Notes under the pieces: generated by a model
Databases searched by the model: none
What the model was told of the DNA's origin: nothing
What the model saw: the letters and a program-made list of their open reading frames with translations, nothing else
Shown: in pieces, positions 1 to 6,718 of the stretch
Numbering within the stretch: the stretch's first letter is position 1
How the letters are laid out: each line of letters begins with the position of its first letter
IMG/VR virus record: IMGVR_UViG_3300048672_000430
Coordinates: 18,108-82,107 of that record
Length of the DNA: 64,000 bases
DNA from: a virus
Reading direction: 5' to 3' (one strand)
Program-made: the position numbers and the translations under genes

Positions 1-528
1 AATAGTTTGAATTGAACCTTCTGAACAAGAACCATCTTCATTTGTTTCAGCAGCTAATTGAATCTCATTATCATCAAAATATTCGCCTTTAGCAACGTTT
101 AAAGCTTCACCTCTAGGATGTCCAAGTGTATATAGTTCTTCACCAATCTTAGGGTTTGAACCAATCTTTAAACCTTTATGATCTGGCAATGCTTCTAGAG
201 CACAAAGATCGTGGTCTTTAGAAATTTTAATTATTTTACGTTCCACTAATAGTTTTGTGTCTTCAGCCTTTACTAAAAGAGGGCCTTTCATTTGACAGAT
301 ATGTTTGTTTGTTAAGATAACAACAGAACCATCGGCTAATTCAACATGGGAACCAGAACCAGATCCATCTTGTCCAAAAATTTGAACAGTGCTTTGCTCT
401 GCTAGATGGCGAATATAAGCTCTATGAGCATGAGGAGCCTCAAAGGAAATATAACCCAAGCCAACGGCTAAGATAGCGATTTTTATTGTCTTTTTAATTG
501 CATTTGTAATTTTAGATTTTAGACTCAC
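1..528 (-). CDS. Membrane-anchored trypsin-like serine protease, C-terminus outside window
   Basis: Open reading frame running off the left edge (176 codons visible), starting at GTG 528 with GGAG six bases upstream. Residues about 14-29 form one hydrophobic segment after a lysine-rich N-terminus, so a signal anchor with the rest exported. A GSGSHVELADG stretch is followed by ILTNKHIC, whose His76 fits the catalytic histidine of the chymotrypsin/HtrA fold, and by HDLCALE with Asp107. YTLGHPRGE (about 133-141) matches the usual strand after the aspartate. The GxSGG serine motif would lie beyond base 1 and cannot be seen. It lies downstream of the terminase with its own late-type motif. Head-maturation proteases are usually not signal-anchored, so a role at the envelope or on host proteins is equally possible. 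Confidence 0.72.
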   Translation of the reverse strand, partial: MSLKSKITNAIKKTIKIAILAVGLGYISFEAPHAHRAYIRHLAEQSTVQIFGQDGSGSGSHVELADGSVVILTNKHICQMKGPLLVKAEDTKLLVERKIIKISKDHDLCALEALPDHKGLKIGSNPKIGEELYTLGHPRGEALNVAKGEYFDDNEIQLAAETNEDGSCSEGSIQTI

Positions 529-562
529 TTTAACTCCATATGTTTATAGATAACTTATTTGC

Positions 563-580
563 CTATATATAGTTGTTAAT
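563..580 (-). promoter_or_regulatory. Late-type 18-bp motif, copy 1
   Basis: Reads ATTAACAACTATATATAG on the minus strand, 35 bases before the GTG of the serine protease. It is one of eight related sites. In the leftward copies next to a gene the ribosome binding site lies 3' of the motif, so transcription would have to start at or just after its end. Confidence 0.55.
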
Positions 581-595
581 AATGAGGATATGTGT

Positions 596-2059
596 TTATT
601 TACGTTTATTTACACCAAAGATGCTTTCATAGACTGCTATCGTTGCAGTTTTAGCGTTACTAGAATACCCAAATCCACCATTATTATAAAATGTTGAATC
701 AGAAGGTCTATTATAGTTATTGGGATAAGGATTCTTCGTATAGTTAATTGATTTAACCATATATAATAAAGCATCTACAGCATCATAATGACCGTTTCCT
801 GGTGATCTAGCAAAGTCATCCTTTACAGAACTATCTTTCCATCTTGCGTTTTTTAAATGCTGTCTTAATACTACACACTTTGGATTAATTATTATTTTTT
901 CGCTTTGCAACATTACTCTAGTTTGATTAATTAAAGGTAACTTATAACCAGGAGCTTTCTTTACCGCTTGAAAGTTTAAACGCTTATTTGAAGCTCTATT
1001 GATTTCATTAATAACAATATACTCAACATCAGATACTCTGATTTCGGGCACAATTAATTCGTTAGTTAAAATGTTCATCCAGAGCTGCTCTTCTTTTTGT
1101 AGAATTTCTTCACTAAACTTATCTAGTTTTAAATCTTTACCTTCTTTAACTATTTCATCTTCTATTATAACCTTATCTTGTTTAAAATCATAATACCCAA
1201 ATAATACTACAGTTAGATCTTTAAACCCTAAATCCATAGAAACATACGGAGTATAAAAAGGAGGTTTATTATATTCTCTTACGATCTTTGCTTCTAGTTC
1301 TTCATCAAATTCTGGAATTACCGATCTGTTTTCATCTCTAATTAATTCACACAGATACTCTCTTCTAAAATTGATATTATTAACTCCACCAACAAACTTT
1401 GATATTATGTGATTTTTCTTTTCATCAGATAATAACGGGTTGTCAAACAATGTTTTCTTCGTTAAGAAATTTTCTTGTTCAGCAACTTCAATGAACTCTA
1501 TAAATTCATGATCTGCCTCTTCAGGAGGAGTAGATGCTAAAATAATCTTACCACCTGTATGTGTTGTTGTGGGAAAAAGAATAGACATAACATTATACTT
1601 TAGATTATTACAGAAAGCGGCCTCATCTACTAAGATTAAACTAGACTTTTGTCCCCTTAACCTTTCAGCGTTATTAGCGTCTGTACCAGCCATTTGAATC
1701 TGTGATCCATTAGGAAACTGATAAATAAATTTAGACGGGATATACTCCGGTCTAACGTCTTCAGGACAGTCTTCTAGTATCTCTCTGAACAACGGTTCAA
1801 ATATAGTTTGAACGTGTAGTTTAGTGTCTGTTAAAAGCTTTACTATTGAATTAGGATTTTGTATAGCGTGCATTAATCCGATGATAGCTAGTAAATATGA
1901 TTTACCAGATTGTCTTGCAAGTAACCAAACTAAAGTTGACTGAGGTTGAGCATTTAAGTATATGTTAAACATCTCTTTTTGTACGGTGTGCATCTTGTGG
2001 GTCAAGATACCTCTACGCCAAAGTTCATCCTCAATTTGTTTCTTACTAATAGTAGCCAT
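596..2059 (-). CDS. terL: Terminase large subunit (ATPase and nuclease)
   Basis: 487 residues, the usual length for a phage packaging motor. The N-terminal ATPase has a Walker A variant ARQSGKS (48-54) and a Walker B LILVDEAAF (141-149) followed by an ASTPPE coupling segment (175-180). The C-terminal RNase H-like nuclease shows VSMDLGFKD with Asp276 and HYDAVDALLY (424-433) as the last acidic cluster. It translocates DNA into the prohead and cuts concatemers. The start codon overlaps the stop of the preceding leftward gene by one base, so the two are translationally coupled. Confidence 0.95.
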   Translation of the reverse strand: MATISKKQIEDELWRRGILTHKMHTVQKEMFNIYLNAQPQSTLVWLLARQSGKSYLLAIIGLMHAIQNPNSIVKLLTDTKLHVQTIFEPLFREILEDCPEDVRPEYIPSKFIYQFPNGSQIQMAGTDANNAERLRGQKSSLILVDEAAFCNNLKYNVMSILFPTTTHTGGKIILASTPPEEADHEFIEFIEVAEQENFLTKKTLFDNPLLSDEKKNHIISKFVGGVNNINFRREYLCELIRDENRSVIPEFDEELEAKIVREYNKPPFYTPYVSMDLGFKDLTVVLFGYYDFKQDKVIIEDEIVKEGKDLKLDKFSEEILQKEEQLWMNILTNELIVPEIRVSDVEYIVINEINRASNKRLNFQAVKKAPGYKLPLINQTRVMLQSEKIIINPKCVVLRQHLKNARWKDSSVKDDFARSPGNGHYDAVDALLYMVKSINYTKNPYPNNYNRPSDSTFYNNGGFGYSSNAKTATIAVYESIFGVNKRK

Positions 2060-2484
2060 TATATACTATCCACCAATCTAAGTAGATCTGCTGTAGATAG
2101 TGCAGTAGGTTGTTCTTTCTTCTTCTCTTCATGATTCTTACCTTTAATCAATTGGAGAGTTTTAGCAAATATTTCTAACTTCTTTGTTTCTTCTAAAGTA
2201 AGTTCTCTATTCATTGCTAGTCCTTTCAACATAGCTATTTGAACTATACAAGTAGTTTCAGTATCAGATGTTCCTTCTGGTTGATCTAAAGTTAAAGCAT
2301 TACTAACAGCAACTTGCTTTTCAGCTTCTTGTAGTTTTACAGTTAATGACTCGACCTTACGTTCAAGTTCAGTAATCTTCTTACTTTGAGTAATAATAGT
2401 TTTATACTGAGAAGAAGCATACTCTTTAACATCATCGATAGATGAGAAATTATCTAGTATATTGTTTGTTATTTGATCACTCAT
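2059..2484 (-). CDS. Putative terminase small subunit
   Basis: 141 residues with a central coiled coil (about 34-60, rich in K/E with heptad leucines). It lies immediately upstream of and overlaps terL. Position and the helical, oligomerisation-type sequence suggest the DNA-recognition subunit of the packaging motor. I see no clear helix-turn-helix, so the assignment rests mainly on context. An uncharacterised scaffold-like protein is the alternative. Confidence 0.5.
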   Translation of the reverse strand: MSDQITNNILDNFSSIDDVKEYASSQYKTIITQSKKITELERKVESLTVKLQEAEKQVAVSNALTLDQPEGTSDTETTCIVQIAMLKGLAMNRELTLEETKKLEIFAKTLQLIKGKNHEEKKKEQPTALSTADLLRLVDSI

Positions 2485-2487
2485 ATA

Positions 2488-2763
2488 TTACCTCTTATAA
2501 GACATACCTAGTGACATCTTACTGGTATTACTTTTAATAACATCTAATACTTCATCTTGTTGCTTAAGTTTAGTACTTACATCTTCCTTAAGTTTACTTA
2601 ATTCTTTTTTAGTGATTTGTTCAGTAATAAATTCATAAGCTAAGTATAAGATAGCTACTAGTATAATAAATACTATATCGTATCCATTTGTTTGATATTT
2701 AAATGATTTTATAAAAGAAGAAATAAAAAGAATAGCAAGAACTACTTGGATCTTTGATTTCAT
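2488..2763 (-). CDS. Small membrane protein with C-terminal coiled coil
   Basis: 91 residues. Two hydrophobic segments (about 5-20 and 28-45) are followed by a charged helical tail (47-78). The topology recalls a spanin or holin accessory, but no family is recognised. Three bases separate it from the small-terminase-like gene, so it belongs to the same leftward operon. A leader of about 80 bases after the late motif precedes it. Confidence 0.6.
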   Translation of the reverse strand: MKSKIQVVLAILFISSFIKSFKYQTNGYDIVFIILVAILYLAYEFITEQITKKELSKLKEDVSTKLKQQDEVLDVIKSNTSKMSLGMSYKR

Positions 2764-2991
2764 ATAGGCTCCTAAATAATAAAAAGAGATGTGTCCGTAT
2801 CTAGCTTAATATAATGTACTTAGTACTCTAGTATCGACTAGTATCTCTAATGATAGTTGTTAATTTATATACTGATTTTATTAAATGAACTTTAGACACA
2901 CTACTACCGCTTAACCGTGTAGCTTTTTTGCTTGTCTGTTTATATACAGCGATTATACCACAACATAGTGGTTTTGTCAAGTTTTTTATGA
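2764..2991 (-). promoter_or_regulatory. Intergenic leader with a late-type motif and inverted repeats
   Basis: This 228-base gap holds ATTAACAACTATCATTAG on the minus strand at 2847-2864, the second late-type motif. The leader that follows begins with GAGAU and ends with AUCUC directly before a run of Us. Inside are short inverted repeats (CTAGT/ACTAG, GTACT/AGTAC). It could fold into a closed 5' structure, possibly an attenuator. TTTATATAC elements at 2864-2872 and 2940-2948 resemble others at 3986-3994 and 4592-4600. Nothing coding is seen. Confidence 0.4.
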
Positions 2992-3390
2992 TCACGGGTT
3001 AAATACTCGGATATCGGTCTTTAAATTATAACTAGCCATAGGAACAATTTGAACATGAACCCAATTTGTTGTTCCCTTTTCCATCCAAAGATTATACTTT
3101 TTAAGCATAGCACAATCATTTGCTATTAACCAATTGTAAAGCTCTAACTTCGGATCACTGATATCAGCAGCCTGTCCAAAAAGATGTTTCGACATTCTAG
3201 GATACTTCTTACTCTTATATATTCTTTCCATATCGGCATCATTTCTTAAACCTGAAGTTATTGTCATAGGTTTACCCCAAGCTACCCTAACTTTGTTTAA
3301 ACGATCCAATAATATAGTGAGATTAACAGTTTGTTCATCCGTACATTCAGATTGACTATGAGCCCCTAATAGTTCTTTCATCGAAATCAT
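2992..3390 (-). CDS. M15-family peptidase endolysin (VanY/L-Ala-D-Glu type)
   Basis: 132 residues, the length of single-domain zinc endolysins such as that of phage T5. The segment ITSGLRN (44-50) opens the fold. SKHLFGQAADI gives zinc ligands His69 and Asp76, and WVHVQI supplies His112. It should cleave peptidoglycan stem peptides at lysis. No signal peptide is visible, so it needs a holin, of which one candidate is at 44535-44948. The start overlaps the upstream stop by four bases (ATGA). Confidence 0.88.
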   Translation of the reverse strand: MISMKELLGAHSQSECTDEQTVNLTILLDRLNKVRVAWGKPMTITSGLRNDADMERIYKSKKYPRMSKHLFGQAADISDPKLELYNWLIANDCAMLKKYNLWMEKGTTNWVHVQIVPMASYNLKTDIRVFNP

Positions 3391-3668
3391 ATTGACTCCT
3401 GAGCCTTTTTAAGCTCTTTATATACTCTATAATAATCAAGATAAACAGGTTCATTATTCTCTTTACAGGCTTCAACATACACACCTATAATATAGATACA
3501 ACGTTCAGCAACCTCATTTAACTCTTCTATTAACGACTCTAACTCCTCTTCATACTCAAGAATTAAAGAAGGATCAGAACAATTAGAAAGCATCTCTCTA
3601 ACTTCGGCTATATCATCCATGACATAACCTAATAACTGTATCTTCTTATGAATAGAGGAATTATACAT
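3387..3668 (-). CDS. Hypothetical acidic helical protein upstream of endolysin
   Basis: 93 residues, mostly helical, with an acidic coiled-coil stretch (about 36-56) and a C-terminal basic helix. No membrane segment or known family. Its four-base overlap with the endolysin gene makes a role tied to lysis or late expression possible, but that is only context. Confidence 0.6.
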   Translation of the reverse strand: MYNSSIHKKIQLLGYVMDDIAEVREMLSNCSDPSLILEYEEELESLIEELNEVAERCIYIIGVYVEACKENNEPVYLDYYRVYKELKKAQESI

Positions 3669-3671
3669 TAT

Positions 3672-3884
3672 CTACCCTTTAGAACGTAATTTCTGCATCC
3701 TAACTTTCATTTGTTTACGTACACAATCACTACACTTCCTACCAACCCATAGGTCACCCTTATCATCTACCCATTTCTTATTTCTATTATCAGGGTACTT
3801 ACCTACTTGCACACGTAGTTTGATCTCTTGACAAACTGAACATTTACTCATGTTTTGTTCTAATTTTACTTCATCATTTTCCAT
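3672..3884 (-). CDS. Small zinc-finger protein
   Basis: 70 residues with two CxxC pairs (CSVC near 15-18 and CSDC near 52-55) separated by a lysine-rich loop containing a GDLWVGRKC segment, then a basic tail. The pairs probably bind one zinc. This is the kind of small Cys4 protein often seen beside phage endonucleases; DNA or RNA binding is likely but unproven. A late-type motif ends ten bases before the start, with GAGGTG as ribosome binding site. Confidence 0.6.
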   Translation of the reverse strand: MENDEVKLEQNMSKCSVCQEIKLRVQVGKYPDNRNKKWVDDKGDLWVGRKCSDCVRKQMKVRMQKLRSKG

Positions 3885-3893
3885 AATACACCT

Positions 3894-3911
3894 CTATATA
3901 AAGTTGTTAAT
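3894..3911 (-). promoter_or_regulatory. Late-type 18-bp motif, copy 3
   Basis: ATTAACAACTTTATATAG on the minus strand, directly followed by AGGTG and, after ten bases, the ATG at 3884. Such a short distance leaves no room for a classical -10 box 3' of the motif if the leader is to keep its ribosome binding site. Confidence 0.55.
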
Positions 3912-3939
3912 ATTGTTTATATTTAATAACTTAGTAAAG

Positions 3940-3976
3940 CGAGAAAAGGGAGCTGGGGTTCTCTCCTCTCTTTTCG
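3940..3976 (-). repeat. Imperfect inverted repeat, possible terminator
   Basis: CGAGAAAAGGGAG faces CTCCTCTCTTTTCG across a 10-base loop, giving a long imperfect stem after the stop of the GIY-YIG-like gene. There is no strong U-run on the minus strand, so termination is uncertain; it may also protect the 3' end of the upstream message. Confidence 0.35.
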
Positions 3977-3992
3977 AGCTGCGTTTATATAC

Positions 3993-4484
3993 CTATTTCC
4001 GTTTCTTCACCCACTCCATCGTTCTATCGTTCAGAGCATATACCGGCTGCACTAGATCCACTCCAACATAATACTGAGCAACAAAACCCTTAGCTTCATC
4101 CATGTTCTCAAAAACCCCAACAACGGTCTTATCCTTTCTAATATTCTCAATTACAACAAACACAGCAGGTATACTACAATTCACTAGGATCTTGGGTTTA
4201 TATTTTGAATAGCTAATTTTAGCCTTAACAACATCAAACCCGGCAGTAACATACTTCTCAACATAATACTGAGAGTAAATTTGTTTATATAACAACTCTT
4301 CTGTTTTTAATAAAATTTTTATATAAGATCGATCGCCCACTAATTCTGGAAAATCATCCAAAATTTGACCTATACGAGATTTTAGGTTATTTGCATATCC
4401 AACGTAGCATTTACTAGAAACAGGGTTAATAATGGCAAATACGCAACTATTAGGTAGACTATGGAGAGTATTGATGAAATTCAT
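3993..4484 (-). CDS. Degenerate GIY-YIG-like domain protein
   Basis: 163 residues. The N-terminus CVFAIIN...KCYVGYANNLKSRIGQ (about 14-39) has the shape of a GIY-YIG nuclease core, with VFA in place of GIY and YVG for YIG, followed by the expected Arg. The second half shows no recognised DNA-binding module. It may be a stand-alone homing or repair-type nuclease, or a catalytically dead relative. It is the first leftward gene after the central control region, with a late-type motif 42 bases upstream. Confidence 0.6.
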   Translation of the reverse strand: MNFINTLHSLPNSCVFAIINPVSSKCYVGYANNLKSRIGQILDDFPELVGDRSYIKILLKTEELLYKQIYSQYYVEKYVTAGFDVVKAKISYSKYKPKILVNCSIPAVFVVIENIRKDKTVVGVFENMDEAKGFVAQYYVGVDLVQPVYALNDRTMEWVKKRK

Positions 4485-4525
4485 TGTTGTTTTCCTCAGT
4501 AAAAATATAACATTACATTAGGTCG

Positions 4526-4543
4526 TTATGTATAGTTGTTCAG
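4526..4543 (-). promoter_or_regulatory. Late-type motif, variant copy 4
   Basis: CTGAACAACTATACATAA on the minus strand, differing from the consensus at the start and at the final G. It precedes the GIY-YIG-like gene; GAGG before ATG 4484 is the ribosome binding site. Confidence 0.45.
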
Positions 4544-4664
4544 TATTAGTGATTTCGATGAGGTGAGTAAAATAGGTGTGGTCGAGAATAGGTGTTTATA
4601 TACTTGAATTAGGTGGTATCACGGATGAGCTAACAAAGCCTTTCGTCCCGTCGGAAAGCCCATA

Positions 4665-4684
4665 GGGGGTAGGTAGGTGGGGGG
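4665..4684 (+). other. G-run tract with G-quadruplex potential
   Basis: GGGGGTAGGTAGGTGGGGGG on the plus strand: four G tracts of at least two bases with one- or two-base spacers in a genome where such runs are rare. It could fold as a two-layer quadruplex in single-stranded DNA or RNA. It lies next to the sigma54-like array. Confidence 0.5.
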
Positions 4685-4727
4685 TGTTTGATATGCCAAA
4701 CTTTTGTATGATGTTGCGAACTTAAGA

Positions 4728-4942
4728 TGGCACGGATCTTGCAGGGATATGCAAGTATCATGCCGGCACGGTAATTGCTATATATGCAAGAAGTATGCCA
4801 AGTGCTAAGTGTCCAATATTGTAGGAGTTCTGGGGTAAGTGGTTGATATGTGATGAAATTATTTGGTATTGATGTTGCTATATATGCAAGGGGCATGCCG
4901 AGGTTTACCCGGTTGAGGGCAATTTTTTGGCATCGATTTTGC
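4728..4942. promoter_or_regulatory. Array of seven sigma54-like -24/-12 elements in both orientations
   Basis: Plus-strand elements with GG-N10-GC spacing start at 4728 (TGGCACGGATCTTGCA), 4764, 4864 and 4928 (TGGCATCGATTTTGCA). Minus-strand elements have GG at 4764-4763, 4799-4798 and 4899-4898 (for example TTGGCATACTTCTTGCA). All keep GG-N10-GC exactly, and nearly all keep GGCAY and TTGC[AT], the RpoN promoter consensus. They form three convergent pairs whose -12 halves face each other across 7-8 bases (TATATAT in two). The 16-mer TTGCTATATATGCAAG occurs twice, exactly 100 bases apart. They may be promoters, sites that sequester host RpoN, or palindromic sites of another protein. Confidence 0.6.
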
Positions 4943-5099
4943 AATTAGACCTGCATCATTATATGCCCCAAAACCAGGAATTTTATTTTTATCCTTATAT
5001 ACAACGAAAATCTGTCATGCCTGAAAAATTTTTTTAGCGTCTTAACTCTATGTTATCGTTGGTGAATTTCAGATTTTTTAAATTATTTTTGAAGATCGC

Positions 5100-5128
5100 T
5101 TGCAATTATTTTTTAGATCGGTTAAGAT
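5100..5128 (+). promoter_or_regulatory. Sigma70-like promoter for first rightward gene
   Basis: TTGCAA, 17 bases, TAAGAT. It would give a leader of about 185 bases before the ATG at 5320. No better sigma70 match is seen between the control array and that gene. Confidence 0.45.
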
Positions 5129-5281
5129 TGTTTCAAGGCAAGCAACTAAGCTTGTCGGTAACGAGAGGTTAGAACATGGTAGCGGTGGTTGTAGTGATTT
5201 TTGTTTCATACTTTTTATTAGAAGTTGTTGGAATATAAAAAAAAGCTATAGGTTCCCGTTGTGGATAGTTTTTCAATATGT

Positions 5282-5299
5282 ACTTACATAGTTGTTAAA
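5282..5299 (-). promoter_or_regulatory. Late-type motif, variant copy 8
   Basis: TTTAACAACTATGTAAGT on the minus strand. The core AACAACTAT is kept but the TATATAG half is not. It points leftward into the control region, where no leftward gene begins for 800 bases, so it could drive a long untranslated RNA or be fortuitous. Confidence 0.35.
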
Positions 5300-5319
5300 T
5301 CAACTTTAAAGGAATTGTT

Positions 5320-5574
5320 ATGATAAAAAGTAAAGAGCAGATGAAATTTGAAGCTATGAAAAGAAAACAAGTACTTGAGGCGAAAAGTAAAAATAACGCC
5401 TTTAATAAGGCGGGGAATGTTAAGACAAGTTTTGGAAAATGTAATAAAGAGTATTTAATTAACATGGGATTTTATGTTAAAGGAGAAAGAAATAAACCGA
5501 GTAAATCGGCATGGGTAGAAAAAAGATTAGATAAAAATATAATTGAAGTTGACTTAAGAAAAAAGTCATGCTAA
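5320..5574 (+). CDS. Small basic early protein
   Basis: 84 residues with many Lys and Arg. The N-terminal 35 residues look like one amphipathic helix, and the second half contains GFYVKGERNKPSKSAWVEK. Start supported by AAAGGAA nine bases upstream. It is the first rightward gene, a place usually used for proteins that act at once on the host, and nucleic-acid binding would fit its charge. Its last bases carry the promoter of the following noncoding RNA. Confidence 0.7.
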   Translation: MIKSKEQMKFEAMKRKQVLEAKSKNNAFNKAGNVKTSFGKCNKEYLINMGFYVKGERNKPSKSAWVEKRLDKNIIEVDLRKKSC

Positions 5575-5577
5575 TAT
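5549..5577 (+). promoter_or_regulatory. Strong sigma70 promoter of the noncoding RNA
   Basis: TTGACT, exactly 17 bases, TAATAT. It overlaps the stop of the gene before it and would start transcription near 5584, at the head of the structured region. Confidence 0.75.
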
Positions 5578-5583
5578 AAAGTA

Positions 5584-5925
5584 AGTAAAGCAACTGAGAT
5601 CGGTCACAAGTCCGACTGAAAAATGCTGAGTGATTATTTAAACAAAGTACCAAAATAGGTACTATACTCAAAGAACATGATTCGGGTAGACCCCAATCCT
5701 AGGGCTTTGAATGAAACACTCACGAACCACGGCGAAAAACGCTGAAAGCTTGACAATGCAAATTGTCTGCATCGTGTAAGAAAAATGCTTATGAACCACA
5801 AGTGATCGAAAAGTCGGTGGTTGCAAGTGAAGGCTACATCATGTAAATGATGAGAGATAACCATTAAGCATTGTTTTAAACATACAATGTCCTGTTGCAA
5901 GTCAGGCTGAGAAAATGTGAGCAAA
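5584..5925 (+). ncRNA. Candidate structured noncoding RNA, about 340 nt
   Basis: No plausible reading frame, its own promoter, and at least eight local hairpins. Examples: AGUACC/GGUACU (5646-5663) inside UGAGU/ACUCA (5627-5670); GAUU-GGG/CCC-AAUC (5679-5698); GACAAU/AUUGUC with a GCAA loop (5752-5767); AACCAC/GUGGUU (5794-5822); CAUCAU/AUGAUG with a GUAA loop (5837-5852); CAUUGU/ACAAUG (5869-5889); CCUG/CAGG (5891-5906). Two loops are GNRA type. The decamer GAAAAA[U/C]GCU recurs at 5618, 5734 and 5780, and AGCAUU at 5867 could pair with it. It is not tRNA, tmRNA, RNase P or a group I intron by the signatures I know. The 3' end is uncertain. Confidence 0.72.
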
Positions 5926-5949
5926 ACAAAATATAAACCGAGGTGATTT

Positions 5950-6189
5950 ATGTATGAACAACATCGAATCGAATTGATTCGTTCAATACGTATTTACTTA
6001 TCTATGTATAAGGTATCTAAATTAGAGAATTATTTGGATTCTGCGGTCAGAGTAATGAAACAACTAGATGATCTAAATAAGGAAAATATAAACGAATATA
6101 AAAACCTAGTGAATCTTCAAAATAAAAGAGATGAGCTAAATAATTTCTTAGATCAAACAAATAACACTGTATTTTTAAAAGCTTCTTAG
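5950..6189 (+). CDS. Hypothetical small helical protein
   Basis: 79 residues, helical throughout, with mixed charge and no membrane segment. GAGG eight bases upstream supports the ATG. It directly follows the noncoding RNA and may be co-transcribed with it. No family recognised. Confidence 0.65.
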   Translation: MYEQHRIELIRSIRIYLSMYKVSKLENYLDSAVRVMKQLDDLNKENINEYKNLVNLQNKRDELNNFLDQTNNTVFLKAS

Positions 6190-6198
6190 GAGTATGTA

Positions 6199-6324
6199 AT
6201 GGAAAAATTCTATGATCGATTTAATGAAATGGAATATAGTGATTATATTGAGGAAAATGATTTAGACTTTGACTATGAAGACGACGATGAGGAAGATCAA
6301 TTTATTTACACTGATAATTTTTAG
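6199..6324 (+). CDS. Very acidic 41-residue protein
   Basis: The middle is almost all Asp, Glu and Tyr (LDFDYEDDDEEDQF). RBS AGGAG precedes the ATG. Such acidic early peptides are often DNA mimics or inhibitors of basic host proteins; here that is only a guess from composition. Confidence 0.6.
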   Translation: MEKFYDRFNEMEYSDYIEENDLDFDYEDDDEEDQFIYTDNF

Positions 6325-6332
6325 AGGTACTT

Positions 6333-6437
6333 ATGACAATTTATGATGCAGTAATTGTGTTTTTCATATCAACTATTGGGCTAACAATGACAATTTGTTT
6401 CCTGGAAATGTTTACAATCTACGCAAAATTACAGTAA
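6333..6437 (+). CDS. Single-span membrane peptide
   Basis: 34 residues, with one hydrophobic helix over almost the whole length. RBS AGAGG upstream. No function can be assigned. Confidence 0.5.
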   Translation: MTIYDAVIVFFISTIGLTMTICFLEMFTIYAKLQ

Positions 6438-6452
6438 TTATCGAGGTAGCCT

Positions 6453-6599
6453 ATGTACTACATCAAAGGTAAGCTATTAAAAAATAGGTACGAACTATAT
6501 GATAAGGCCAAAACTATAAGCGAGGCCACTAAGTTATTGAAACAATATAAAAAAACCTTTAAGAAAATTAAATTCAAGATACAATTCATAAATACCTAG
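6453..6599 (+). CDS. Small lysine-rich protein
   Basis: 48 residues with 15 lysines or arginines and a C-terminal KKIKFKIQFINT. RBS GAGG upstream. Resembles short nucleic-acid-binding peptides but matches no family I know. Last gene before a terminator-like structure. Confidence 0.55.
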   Translation: MYYIKGKLLKNRYELYDKAKTISEATKLLKQYKKTFKKIKFKIQFINT

Positions 6600-6602
6600 T
6601 AA

Positions 6603-6686
6603 TCTAATGTATTGAGACGATCGTCTTAACCTTAAAATGTATTAGATTAAATTAAAGGGCGGTTTAATATCGCCCCCTGTCCTTTT
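6603..6686 (+). terminator. Double stem region, probable terminator
   Basis: An outer TCTAAT/ATTAGA repeat encloses the perfect palindrome AGACGATCGTCT (6615-6626). It is followed by GGGCG/CGCCC (6657-6675) and, seven bases on, a run of five Ts. The second stem is the better terminator candidate; the palindrome may be a protein site. Confidence 0.5.
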
Positions 6687-6718
6687 TAGTTAAAAGAAAC
6701 TTTAAAACGAGGTGTATT

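Larger units (their letters stand above)
4485..5319. other. Central control region between divergent gene blocks
   Basis: This 835-base stretch lacks a convincing gene. From left to right it holds a late-type motif (4526-4543), a hairpin (CTTTC/GAAAG near 4640-4658), a G-run (4665-4684), the sigma54-like array (4728-4942), an AT-rich tract, a sigma70-like promoter (5100-5128), and a leftward late-type motif (5282-5299). The part 4620-4960 is visibly richer in G and C than the rest. Divergent transcription and repeated elements make it a candidate origin or master switch. Confidence 0.6.

Noticed and set aside
4630-4944. Leftward 104-codon frame in the control region
   Set aside because: It is made of the repeated palindromic elements, starts without a ribosome binding site and has no sensible composition; the bases are better explained as regulatory sites.
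5100-5291. Rightward 63-codon frame before the first early gene
   Set aside because: Would start at a TTG that is part of a likely -35 box, with no ribosome binding site; treated as leader.
5634-5924. Leftward 96-codon frame across the structured RNA
   Set aside because: Its frame follows the stems of a rightward RNA with a strong promoter, and no ribosome binding site precedes it.
5600-5925. Group I intron or RNase P RNA as identity of the structured RNA
   Set aside because: The conserved core segments of both are absent, and the flanking genes are not halves of one split gene.
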